Of a DNA stretch of 61,969 nucleotides, positions 8,393 through 15,530 are shown in pieces (positions within the stretch are counted from its first letter, which is position 1; each line of letters starts with the position of its first letter). The notes under the pieces were generated by a model. That model ran no database searches. It was given only the letters and a program-made list of their open reading frames with translations, and had not been told where the DNA came from. Both the position numbers and the translations under genes were made by a program. The stretch is from an uncultured Lachnospiraceae bacterium (GTDB taxonomy: Bacteria > Bacillota > Clostridia > Lachnospirales > Lachnospiraceae), in contig CAJTRU010000014.1 in NCBI GenBank assembly GCA_910579085.1, positions 1 through 61,969 of the forward strand. The letters are read 5' to 3'.

Positions 8393-9248
8393 ACAGGAAA
8401 TTGTAGAAATAGTGTATCATGAATTTTCGAGGCTTCTTGAAAATATAGAAGGGGATTTTAGGACAAATTTTATAAAAAAACGGTATAATTTTTTATTGAG
8501 CCAGCTAGATAAGAATATTACGGCAAATATGGTTTTTGTGAGCAGTTTTGAATCTAAGAGTGGTTTTGCCATTGAGGCATGTGCAAAGAGGATTGCAAGT
8601 ATTAAGTTTGGCAGTTCTAATGTACCATCAATTGTTAATCCAAGAAATATAAAACATGATATAGACCCTGGAAAAGTCAATGGGCAAATAATTGTTACAG
8701 ATATAGATACAGATAGTGGTGACCTGAGAGGTATAATAACATCATTCAGGGCAAACAGGGTTGCTTCTGGCAAAGGAAAACTTAGAAATGAAAGTGGTGT
8801 TACACAGGAAAGCATAAAACAGCTTTTAAAAATGGCACAGGATTACAGGGTTCCAGGGCAGTACCATACTAAGCCAGTTGACCTGGCATTTTTTGATGGA
8901 AATGACTGGGTTGTGCTTGAGTTAAAAGCGGGTGGTGATTTGGATAGTTCAAATGCACCATCAAATGTAGAAAAGCTCCTTACGATTTATGCAGGAATGA
9001 ATGTTCCTAATTCTAAGGCTTATTTTGCAACATTATATAATAAGAATGGTGAAGGTAATACCTGGACTGGCGCTGTTAAGAAACATATGGCATTTCCTGA
9101 AATGTTCCTGATTGGAAGAGAGTTCTGGAATACAATACTGCCAGATGGTATTACATATGAACGTTTTACAGAATTATATAAAATAGCACTTGAGGAACTG
9201 GATTTGAATTCAAGAATAAACCAGATGATTATAAGAACTACAGAATAA
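8379..9248 (+). CDS. Type II restriction endonuclease, PD-(D/E)XK fold (TdeIII/MjaII-like candidate)
   Basis: 289 residues. Residues 166-191 hold the nuclease core: PVD168 LAF, then E181-L-K183 in VVLELKAGGDLDS, followed by a helix ending NVEKLLTIYAG. Earlier, SSFESKSGFAIEACA (about 55-70) could supply the alpha-A glutamate. From memory the HTKPVDLAF...ELKAGGDLDS pattern resembles the TdeIII/MjaII-type (GGNCC) endonucleases, but I could not search. If that specificity held, the adjacent D12 adenine-methylase class would not fit a target without adenine, so the specificity should be treated as unknown. Follows the controller gene with overlap; the beta-class methyltransferase starts 54 bases downstream. 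Confidence 0.65.
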   Translation: MKSIEQEIVEIVYHEFSRLLENIEGDFRTNFIKKRYNFLLSQLDKNITANMVFVSSFESKSGFAIEACAKRIASIKFGSSNVPSIVNPRNIKHDIDPGKVNGQIIVTDIDTDSGDLRGIITSFRANRVASGKGKLRNESGVTQESIKQLLKMAQDYRVPGQYHTKPVDLAFFDGNDWVVLELKAGGDLDSSNAPSNVEKLLTIYAGMNVPNSKAYFATLYNKNGEGNTWTGAVKKHMAFPEMFLIGREFWNTILPDGITYERFTELYKIALEELDLNSRINQMIIRTTE

Positions 9249-9302
9249 GCAAACTGGGAACTATAGTTCTGTATAATATAGAAAGGAGTTTATGGTATCT
9301 GG

Positions 9303-10031
9303 ATGGGACAAATGTTACAGGATTTGTGTATAAATATGTATAATGGTGATTGTCTGGACTATATAAAATTAATGCCTGGAAGCTGCGTAGATTTAATCCT
9401 TACAGACCCTCCGTATAATATTGCAAAGTATTCAACAGGAAATATACCACTTCCAAATAGAAGTGCTGTAAATAATGACCTGGGAGAGTGGGATTTGAAT
9501 GAGATAAATCCTTTTGATTTTGTGGAGGAGTTTAAAAGGATATTAAAACCAGATGGCAATATTTTTATCTTTACAAGTTATAACCTTATTGGAAAATGGC
9601 ATGAGGCATTTGATTCAGAGTATGATACTTTCCAGTATTTTATATGGCATAAAACAAACCCAATGCCTAAAGTATATAAAAATGGGTTTCTTAATAGTTG
9701 TGAAATGATAATATGTTTATGGAACAAGGGCCATAAATGGAATTTTTCTACACAGAATGAAATGCATAATTATTTTGAATGTCCAATATGTATGGGTAAT
9801 GAAAGGCTGAAAGAACCAAAACACCCATCACAGAAGCCGTTAAAATTATTAAGGCATCTTATGGAAATAGCTAGTAATGAAGGAGATGTTGTATTTGACC
9901 CGTTTATGGGGGTTGGTTCAACTGGTGTAGCAGCTAAGGAATTAGGCAGAAAATTTATAGGATGTGAGATTGACTCTGAATTTTTTAAAGCAGCAGGTAA
10001 AAGAATAGAAATAACAGATATACCTGGATAA
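9303..10031 (+). CDS. Site-specific DNA methyltransferase, beta class (N4-cytosine or N6-adenine)
   Basis: 242 residues. Catalytic motif IV, DPPY at residues 35-38 (LILTDPPYNIAKY), comes before the AdoMet motif I (DPFMGVGSTG, near 199), the order that defines the beta class. HPSQKPLKLL (motif X) sits between. A CPICMGNERL segment near 155 may bind zinc. GAAAGGAG ends 15 bases before the ATG at 9303, and an out-of-frame ATG at 9292 has the better spacing, so initiation may be weak. Start could also be ATG 9312 or 9336. Likely protects DNA from the neighbouring endonuclease. The stop codon lies inside a hairpin shared with the convergent D12 methylase. Confidence 0.85.
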   Translation: MGQMLQDLCINMYNGDCLDYIKLMPGSCVDLILTDPPYNIAKYSTGNIPLPNRSAVNNDLGEWDLNEINPFDFVEEFKRILKPDGNIFIFTSYNLIGKWHEAFDSEYDTFQYFIWHKTNPMPKVYKNGFLNSCEMIICLWNKGHKWNFSTQNEMHNYFECPICMGNERLKEPKHPSQKPLKLLRHLMEIASNEGDVVFDPFMGVGSTGVAAKELGRKFIGCEIDSEFFKAAGKRIEITDIPG

Positions 10032-10047
10032 TTTTAACCAGGTATAT
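10018..10047. terminator. Hairpin shared by two convergent methyltransferase genes
   Basis: ATATACCTGG (10018-10027) and CCAGGTATAT (10038-10047) form a perfect 10-bp stem. The rightward gene stops at 10031 and the leftward gene at 10034, both within the loop. Because the arms are complementary, each protein ends in Ile-Pro-Gly. T-runs are weak on both sides, so it may be a 3'-end stabiliser as much as a terminator. Confidence 0.65.
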
Positions 10048-11110
10048 TTGTTATTATAAGGTGTTCCGTGTTACGCTCGTTCCGGCTGCGGACATTATAA
10101 GTATAATTTTTGTCAAAAGACAAAATTCTAAAATTGTTTTCATAAAGATTATATATAAAATCAGTATTTTTAATAATCAGTATAAATTTAGCTTTGACCC
10201 GTTTTAATACATTAGCTAACCTGTATTGGTCATCCTTAGTAAATGCACGTCCTTCATAATCTGAAAATTCAGTATCATATGGAGGGTCTAAAAATATAAA
10301 ATCTTTCTCTGTTAGTCCAAGGCTGTCCAGAAATGGTTCAAAATCTTGTGTATGTATGGAAGTTCCCTTAAACAGATTATCAATATTATTATTAAATAAG
10401 TTGTCAATTTTAGCACTAAAGTTTTTATTATTGTATGTTATACCTCCATAGGGTATATTAAATTCTCCTTTTGAATTATATCTGAACATAGAACCATAGC
10501 AATATTCTCTTATAAAATAAAAATTAGCAATTTTATAGGGAGTGTCCATAATTATAGTTTTGGAGGCTAATTTGTTATATACATCCCTGAAATACATATA
10601 ATATCCGCTTGCAAAGCCTGTCTTCAGGTTTTCTTTCAGGTCTTCCTCGGAAAATGGTTTTTTCTCCTGGTTCTTTTTAGTTCTTGTGAATTTATCATTA
10701 ACCATTTTATTAATAAAATAAGTATACCGTTTTTTATCATAAATAAGTGAATGGTCTAAGACTGAACCAGATATTATTGTATTAACTAAATTAGCTATAT
10801 CTCTATTGTTTTTATAACATAAGTAAATTTCATTATAGTTTTTTTCTGTGCTGTTTAGAAGTGACTGGAAAGTTATATCATACGCCATAATATATTTTTT
10901 GAAGTCTTCATCTTGTTCTTTTACTAGTTTATAAAATGTCATTAGCATAGATGAAATATCATTAATATATGCATTAGATGGTTCTAGTGAAAAATAGACT
11001 GCGCCACCTCCAAAGAAAGGTTCAATATATCTGTCAAAATCAGGGATTAAATTTCTGATTTTTTCTATTTCCCTTGATTTACCACCAGGCCACTTAATGA
11101 TTGTTTTCAT
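10034..11110 (-). CDS. D12-class (alpha) DNA adenine N6-methyltransferase, Dam-like
   Basis: 358 residues. Motif X WPGGKSREI at residue 7, motif I EPFFGGGAVYFSL at about 50, and motif IV DPPY at 275-278 (FIFLDPPYDTEF) give the alpha-class order of Dam-type N6-adenine methylases. MFRYNSKGEFNIPYGG is typical of the D12 family. It is about 80 residues longer than Dam owing to a mid-region insertion (about 100-190), expected of a longer or asymmetric target, which would need two methylases, one per strand. Convergent with the beta-class methylase, 2 bases between stops. Recognition sequence not deducible. Confidence 0.88.
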   Translation of the reverse strand: MKTIIKWPGGKSREIEKIRNLIPDFDRYIEPFFGGGAVYFSLEPSNAYINDISSMLMTFYKLVKEQDEDFKKYIMAYDITFQSLLNSTEKNYNEIYLCYKNNRDIANLVNTIISGSVLDHSLIYDKKRYTYFINKMVNDKFTRTKKNQEKKPFSEEDLKENLKTGFASGYYMYFRDVYNKLASKTIIMDTPYKIANFYFIREYCYGSMFRYNSKGEFNIPYGGITYNNKNFSAKIDNLFNNNIDNLFKGTSIHTQDFEPFLDSLGLTEKDFIFLDPPYDTEFSDYEGRAFTKDDQYRLANVLKRVKAKFILIIKNTDFIYNLYENNFRILSFDKNYTYNVRSRNERNTEHLIITNIPG

Positions 11111-11272
11111 TTTTACTTAACCAACTTTCTATAACTATTTTAACAGAAGTATTATAATATAAATGTTACTTAAAAGCAACAAGCATTTTGACGTATGTCT
11201 GTCTGGATTAATAAATTTAATTATTTATGCAAAACAGGACACATAGATTTTACTATATGCCCTTGCGCTGGT

Positions 11273-11314
11273 TTGTTACTCTGCCATGGTTCTTTGTTAC
11301 TCTGTCATGGTTCT
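11273..11314. repeat. Two tandem 21-bp repeats
   Basis: The unit TTTGTTACTCTG(C/T)CATGGTTC occurs twice head-to-tail (11273-11293, 11294-11314), differing at one base, just downstream of the stop of the minus-strand gene at 11330. Each contains the palindrome CCATGG or its variant. Confidence 0.7.
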
Positions 11315-11329
11315 AAACGCATAGAAAAT

Positions 11330-11875
11330 TTAGTTTCTATATGTTTTTTGTAATATATTTAATGTAGGATATTTTCTAATATCTTCTCCCATGCCTTTAA
11401 AAACATAATTATATGGAACTTTTGATTTATCCATTGTAAATATTTCACATTCTTCCATTTCAATAAACCCAAGCAGCATATTTTTAATTTGCTGGACAAG
11501 GTCTTCACTACATTCATTGTAATTAAGTTCGCAATATGCATAATTCTCATATTTTTTGTACTGTTCCAATGCATTGGCACTTTTAAGGCAAAGCCAGCAA
11601 TTATCATCTAAACAAGTATGGTAATTTTTAGGTAATGAATAAACAGATAATGAATTAACTGGTTCTCCATTTGCTATAACTGCCCGGGTTTTTCCTTCAC
11701 TGCGTTTAAGTGTTCTTAAATTTGATGAAAAAGAAGTGCCTGTAATGCCTGTATGGGTTGGTGTATGTCCAATTGTATATATTAACTCTTTGGCTTTGTC
11801 TAACCATTCTTCCCAAAAACCATTTCTGTAGATGAATATTCCATAAGTTACAATTCCTAATTTTTTAATATCCAT
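11330..11875 (-). CDS. Hypothetical protein of unknown family
   Basis: 181 residues; I do not recognise it. It is soluble with no signal peptide. It has a compact CLDDNCWLCLKSANALEQYKK segment with paired cysteines near residues 89-97, and an acidic stretch EMEECEIFTMDKSK near 145. The upstream Shine-Dalgarno is weak. It lies on the distal side of the R-M island, transcribed in the same direction as the D12 methylase with 219 bases between, so it may belong to the accessory island. An anti-restriction or immunity role is possible but nothing in the sequence shows it. Confidence 0.55.
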   Translation of the reverse strand: MDIKKLGIVTYGIFIYRNGFWEEWLDKAKELIYTIGHTPTHTGITGTSFSSNLRTLKRSEGKTRAVIANGEPVNSLSVYSLPKNYHTCLDDNCWLCLKSANALEQYKKYENYAYCELNYNECSEDLVQQIKNMLLGFIEMEECEIFTMDKSKVPYNYVFKGMGEDIRKYPTLNILQKTYRN

Positions 11876-12083
11876 TTAATTCCACACTTTCTGTTTTGCA
11901 TTTCTAATATAATAGCATAACCATAATTATTTTTAAAGCTTGTTATAGCCACTGGATAGTGTAACTTTACTTGGGTATATGACAGGGTATATGTGTTTTA
12001 GCATTTTTTGATACATTAATATATACAATTTATGGCATAATATTAAATAATCATTTACAACAGACAAAATATTATTTTTTGTT

Positions 12084-12600
12084 TTAACACAATCCAGCAA
12101 TGGATGCATTAAAAAATACTTTTGCAGATATCTGGCTGCTTATGCCTGCACGTAATGCTTCTATATATTTCCCATTTGTTTTTCTGTGTTTTTTCTCCCA
12201 TGTAACCATTTCTGTTGCACTGAAACACTTTTCTTCTTCTGTTTTTTCTATGTGTTTTTCCTCTTTCTGGTATTTTACAATCTCCAGCAGGCTGCCACCA
12301 TTTTTCCAGTAAATTCTTAACTGTGCCATTTTATCCAGTCCTTCCATGCACCACCCTTCTGGTCTGGAACTTAAGCGTGAAGAAAGTACATGGCTTATGT
12401 GGCTTTCTGTGCTGCTTCCGGTTATTCCCTCTTCATTTTTTATACGTCTTCTTATCCCCTGCCAGGGTGCTATCCTTCTTATATATTTCTGTATATGGAA
12501 ACCATCCAGTTTTCAACAGGGCCTTCCATACTTTTTGGTGGTATTTCCATCCCATGTACATGCCGCATCACAGTTTCCCTGGACACACATTCCCCAGGGC
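12084..12600 (-). mobile_element. Degenerate ISLre2-type (UPF0236-like) transposase remnant
   Basis: On the minus strand a reading frame continues upstream of the 87-codon stretch at 12084-12347 and reads YIRRIAPWQGIRRR, then SHISHVLSSRLSSRPEGW and GLDKMAQLRIYWKNGG. The last two blocks match the characteristic C-terminal signature of ISLre2 transposases (HVLS.RMSSRP.GW....D.M..LR.Y..NGG). A further segment in another frame (CVSRETVMRHVHGMEIPPK, about 12520-12590) fits the HTH portion of the same family, so most of the middle is deleted and the frame broken. No start codon. I found no terminal inverted repeats. Reading is from memory of the family, not a search. Confidence 0.6.
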
Positions 12601-12602
12601 AG

Positions 12603-12746
12603 GCTTCATTTATCTGTATTGAACCTTGGTATGGAAGGTGTGACAGAGCAGGGTTTGAAGGAAGCCTTGAAGAAAGGGAGTATGGCAATAAGCTTGAAAC
12701 AGGGGAAGTGTTTGAAAGAAGCTATACAATAGAAGTGGAAATATAA
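12603..12746 (+). pseudogene. C-terminal fragment of an aldose 1-epimerase (mutarotase) gene
   Basis: The frame ending at the stop at 12746 reads FICIEPWYGRCDRAGF, then GSLEEREYGNKLETGEVFE and SYTIEV, the conserved end of LacX-type aldose 1-epimerases. Only about 47 codons of family-like sequence remain. Upstream of about 12600 the same frame runs into the antisense of the transposase remnant. The fragment therefore marks a gene truncated by, or joined to, the insertion element. Confidence 0.65.
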
Positions 12747-12860
12747 TTGCAGAACTAATTCACTAGAATTTATATATTTTGTATAGAAATGGACCTGAAT
12801 TGAATAAATCAAGTGGGATTTTAGAAATAAAATATACTGCAATAAGTATATTGGTTCTTG

Positions 12861-14189
12861 CTATTCCAGACAGAGCAATACAGATACACAAAACATCCCG
12901 TTTTTTTGTGTAACCTGGAATACGCCGTTATAGCGCATTGTAATTTGCCTGGCTGATTCGGTTCCAAGCCCTGGCCCGCTGTGTTTGGTAGAAATATAAA
13001 CCCCGTTTTTGTCCTGTTGTATTTTTCCATTAAATGTGTTGTCAATAGTAAGGAAGAGTGAATTGTTCTTAATCTGTCCCCTTACAATAATATGTCTGTT
13101 ATTTTCTGGTTGTAAATTACAGGCTTCAATAGCATTTTCAAGAAGGTTACCAAGCAGTACAGAGATGTCAATTCCAGCAATATGCAGTTCTGCTGGGATA
13201 TCAGTATATACAGAGAATATAATATTATTATTTTTGGCCTGCTGCGCAAAATAAAGCAGCAGGAGATTTATTTCATAATTTTTACAATAAACAATAGGGC
13301 TGTTATCAGGAAATGTCTGCTGGTAATTATATAAATAATCTTCAAGTTCTTTGATTTTCCCATCATGCAAGTAAGCTGTCATAGTGGTAATATGGTGGCG
13401 CATATCATGTTTTGTGCGTTGAACTTCAGAAATTTTACTGGTAAGGTTTTCATATTGTAGTTTTTGTAGTGCAAGCTGGTGGTTCTGGTTTTCAAGAAAA
13501 GAGGTTTTGTCATATTCCTTAATAAGACATATTATTATATGGTAGACAATAAAAGAACCAATATTAATAATTAGTAGAAAAAGTGCGTGTACAGGCTGTA
13601 AGGCAGTTTCTAAGGCAGTTTGTCCGCTGCAGTAAAGCTCATATGTTCCTATAAAATAGAATGTTGCTGGAATTGCCCATAGATAAAACCATATTGAAGA
13701 AGATGGGTTTCCTTTAACAGCATTTGTAAAAATATTCCGTATATAAAAGTATAATGGGACAAGTAAAAACAGTTGTGTTATAAATATTGCAACAGAAAAA
13801 GACCATCTGTATGTTTGTACAGCCAGTTGTGGTGTTACTATGCCTTCAAGACATTTTGAAACAACAATAATAAGGTTTGAAATATTTGACAGCATAAAAA
13901 GGGTAAATAGTATCTTTCCAAAGTGTGACTTAATAGCTATAAAATAAAATAGACAATAAGTAATTGTACTAAAAATATTAAGAATCCCTTTTTGTGAGGC
14001 TGGAAGTACAGAAGCAATAAAAGCGCTTGCAGCCTGGAAAACCATAAGAGTTGATGCCAAAAGTGCTGTTATGGGTTTTGAAAAACGTAGGCTGTCATAA
14101 AATGGGCAGAGAGCCAGAAATATATATGGAAGAAGGCTTAATATAGTATATATAATAGTTTCAATAATATGATAAGAAGAAAAAAACAT
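12861..14189 (-). CDS. Membrane sensor histidine kinase, GHKL/AgrC type
   Basis: 442 residues; ATG preceded by AAGGAGG. Six or seven hydrophobic helices cover residues 1-235. A short coiled segment is followed by the dimerisation/phosphoacceptor box RTKHDMRHHITTM (His near 270). The ATPase has the N-box GNLLENAIEACN and a glycine box HSGPGLGTESARQI. This architecture is that of the HPK10 family (AgrC, BlpH, ComD), which usually sense peptides and signal to LytTR regulators. The partner LytTR gene lies upstream at 14509-15234. Unusually the two are not in one operon: a 319-base gap holds a promoter, an operator and an opposing short transcript. No agrB or obvious pheromone processing gene is in the window. 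Confidence 0.9.
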   Translation of the reverse strand: MFFSSYHIIETIIYTILSLLPYIFLALCPFYDSLRFSKPITALLASTLMVFQAASAFIASVLPASQKGILNIFSTITYCLFYFIAIKSHFGKILFTLFMLSNISNLIIVVSKCLEGIVTPQLAVQTYRWSFSVAIFITQLFLLVPLYFYIRNIFTNAVKGNPSSSIWFYLWAIPATFYFIGTYELYCSGQTALETALQPVHALFLLIINIGSFIVYHIIICLIKEYDKTSFLENQNHQLALQKLQYENLTSKISEVQRTKHDMRHHITTMTAYLHDGKIKELEDYLYNYQQTFPDNSPIVYCKNYEINLLLLYFAQQAKNNNIIFSVYTDIPAELHIAGIDISVLLGNLLENAIEACNLQPENNRHIIVRGQIKNNSLFLTIDNTFNGKIQQDKNGVYISTKHSGPGLGTESARQITMRYNGVFQVTQKNGMFCVSVLLCLE

Positions 14190-14255
14190 AAATAAACCTC
14201 CTTACGCATTAAAGGTATTTTAAAATAAATTATCTGTAATGGGTTTTATTATATA

Positions 14256-14284
14256 ATTATAGATATAGAAAAAAAGAAATACAA
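14256..14284 (-). promoter_or_regulatory. Promoter for the histidine kinase
   Basis: Read on the minus strand: TTGTAT (14284-14279), 17-base spacer, TATAAT (14261-14256). Nine bases separate its -35 from the direct-repeat operator at 14294-14328. Confidence 0.75.
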
Positions 14285-14293
14285 GCAAATATG

Positions 14294-14328
14294 TTTGCCA
14301 TTTAAGTTAAAAATTTGCCGTTTGGGTT
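14294..14328 (+). promoter_or_regulatory. LytTR-type direct-repeat operator (site 1)
   Basis: TTTGCCATTTAAGTT (14294-14308) and TTTGCCGTTTGGGTT (14314-14328) repeat with a 20-base period, about two helical turns, as LytTR dimers require. The same motif recurs at 15328-15360. It lies between the leftward kinase promoter and a rightward TATAAT at 14361-14366. Confidence 0.75.
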
Positions 14329-14360
14329 TATATACTGGCATTATTGCCAGACTGCGGATA

Positions 14361-14366
14361 TATAAT
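14361..14366 (+). promoter_or_regulatory. -10 box of a short rightward transcript
   Basis: TATAAT at 14361-14366. The expected -35 position (14338-14343, GCATTA) is poor, as in activator-dependent promoters, and the direct-repeat operator ends ten bases upstream of it. Transcription would start near 14373 and end at the terminator at 14463, giving about 90 nucleotides. Confidence 0.55.
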
Positions 14367-14407
14367 AACATATATGTGGATAGTAAACCATTTGGGAGTA
14401 TCCAATT

Positions 14408-14443
14408 ATGGAAAAGAATACTTACTATTTTGGAAGCATCTGA
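14408..14443 (+). CDS. Possible 11-codon micropeptide or small-RNA internal ORF
   Basis: ATG at 14408 preceded by GGGAG (14394-14398, nine-base spacing) opens an 11-codon frame, MEKNTYYFGSI, stopping at 14443. TGGATA and TATCCA flank the Shine-Dalgarno and could form a small hairpin around it. A terminator overlaps the last codons. The unit lies between the sensor kinase and the LytTR regulator, opposite in strand. It could encode a signalling or leader peptide, or the transcript may act as a small RNA and the ORF be chance. No family can be assigned at this length. Confidence 0.4.
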   Translation: MEKNTYYFGSI

Positions 14444-14463
14444 TATAACAGGTGCTTCTTTTT
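14433..14463 (+). terminator. Terminator of the short transcript
   Basis: GAAGCATCTG (14433-14442) pairs with CAGGTGCTTC (14449-14458), ten pairs including one wobble, followed by TTTTT (14459-14463). No other rightward gene precedes it, so it implies a real short rightward transcript. Confidence 0.75.
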
Positions 14464-14508
14464 ATGTTTAATATATAATAGTTATGGCAGAAATCCAAGT
14501 ATGGTTTT

Positions 14509-15234
14509 TTATAAATAAATCTCCTTACGCATCTGTTCAAAGCAAAATTTAATATAAGAATTTTGTACATCTTTTGATTTTCTTCGGCTTATAGGTATAT
14601 GGCTTCCGTCACTCATAAGGAAAATATCCTTATCATGGTTTTTTACTTCATAAAAGTTTGCAATTATGCCTTTGGAGCAACAACAAAAATATGGATGGCA
14701 ACATAGTAGTTCTTCCAGTCTGCCATGTGTAATCCTTGTCTTTGTATCCTTGCCTTTTTTATTGTGTATTGTTACAATATGGTTAAAATATTCAGTAAAA
14801 ATAATATTTCTAAGAAGTATTTCTTGTCCATCTGGCAGGATTAAAGAATGTGGGTTGTTATTTTTATCAAAATTTAAGCGGGAAATCATATCTGTTATAT
14901 TTTTTTCTGAAAATGGTTTAAGTATATAATACTGCGCATCAACTTCATAACTTTCACTAGCAAATTCATTGCTTGTGGTGCAGAATACAAGCTGGGTGTT
15001 AATGTCTGTTTCACGGATTTTACGGGCAATTTCAATTCCAGTAATATTATCCAGGTATATGTCAAGTACAATTACACCATATTCTCCTGCTTTCCAGGAG
15101 AATAAGAAATCTTTGCTATTACAAAAGGTATCAACAGTGCATGATATCCCACAAGTTACCTGCCATTGTTTTTTTATTATTTCTGAAAGGCGTGCCAGTT
15201 CTGCAGGTTCATCATCTATTAATGCAATTTTCAT
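14509..15234 (-). CDS. LytTR-family response regulator (AgrA-like)
   Basis: 241 residues from ATG 15234, chosen over an upstream ATG because AGGAGG lies five bases before it. The receiver domain has the acidic pair IDDEP, phospho-acceptor Asp58 in VLDIYLD, the conserved Thr in FCTTSNE and Lys in ILKPF. A LytTR DNA-binding domain follows (IIFTEYFNHIVTIH, RLEELLCCHPYFCCCSKGIIANFYEV, SRRKSKDVQNSYIKF). The usual H-x-S/R-x.Y.VN pattern is partly altered (CCCSKGIIANF). Expected to bind the paired 20-base direct repeats flanking its own gene and activate in both directions, including the secreted protein gene at 15531. Confidence 0.93.
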   Translation of the reverse strand: MKIALIDDEPAELARLSEIIKKQWQVTCGISCTVDTFCNSKDFLFSWKAGEYGVIVLDIYLDNITGIEIARKIRETDINTQLVFCTTSNEFASESYEVDAQYYILKPFSEKNITDMISRLNFDKNNNPHSLILPDGQEILLRNIIFTEYFNHIVTIHNKKGKDTKTRITHGRLEELLCCHPYFCCCSKGIIANFYEVKNHDKDIFLMSDGSHIPISRRKSKDVQNSYIKFCFEQMRKEIYL

Positions 15235-15285
15235 TGTAAGTCCTCCTAGCCACATGTTTTTTTGATTTAGGATTATGCTCTATAT

Positions 15286-15314
15286 ATTATAAATTTAGAA
15301 AAAGCAGATTACAA
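15286..15314 (-). promoter_or_regulatory. Promoter for the LytTR regulator
   Basis: On the minus strand TTGTAA (15314-15309), 17-base spacer, TATAAT (15291-15286), 52 bases before the ATG. Closely resembles the kinase promoter in sequence and in its distance from an operator. Confidence 0.75.
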
Positions 15315-15327
15315 GTATAATTTATAT

Positions 15328-15360
15328 GCCGTTTGAGTTAAAAATTATCCACTTAGGTTA
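15328..15360 (+). promoter_or_regulatory. LytTR-type direct-repeat operator (site 2)
   Basis: GCCGTTTGAGTTA (15328-15340) and TCCACTTAGGTTA (15348-15360), 20-base period, same orientation as site 1, with a shared GTTAAAAATT after the first half. It sits between the regulator promoter on the left and a promoter for the 1028-residue surface protein on the right. Confidence 0.7.
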
Positions 15361-15366
15361 AATATA

Positions 15367-15395
15367 TTGTCACTGGTTATTTTTTGGAATATCCT
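15367..15395 (+). promoter_or_regulatory. Promoter for the 1028-residue secreted protein
   Basis: TTGTCA (15367-15372), 17-base spacer, TATCCT (15390-15395), beginning six bases after the operator. An alternative -10 is TTATAT at 15395-15400. The leader would be about 130 bases. Confidence 0.5.
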
Positions 15396-15530
15396 TATAT
15401 CACCATTTCTGGAATATTTGTAAACTATATGTAATGTGTTTATAAGTAAATCCAGAATTATGAAAACAATAAAGAAAATGTAGGATTTTAACCTTATTTT
15501 TAAGCCGTATAGGCGGCAGAAAGGATTATT

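Noticed and set aside
8379..9248. Calling the endonuclease DpnII/MboI because an alpha and a beta methylase accompany it
   Set aside because: The residue pattern around PVDLAF and ELKAGG does not resemble the DpnII sequence I recall, so the specificity is left open.
12390..12732. Overlapping plus-strand frames of 99, 118 and 128 codons
   Set aside because: They are mostly antisense of the transposase remnant. Only the last 47 codons of the 118-codon frame have family sense (epimerase end).
14374..14448. 24-codon alternative ORF on the micro-transcript
   Set aside because: Its ATG would be at the predicted transcription start with no ribosome-binding site; the 11-codon ORF at 14408 has a well-placed GGGAG.
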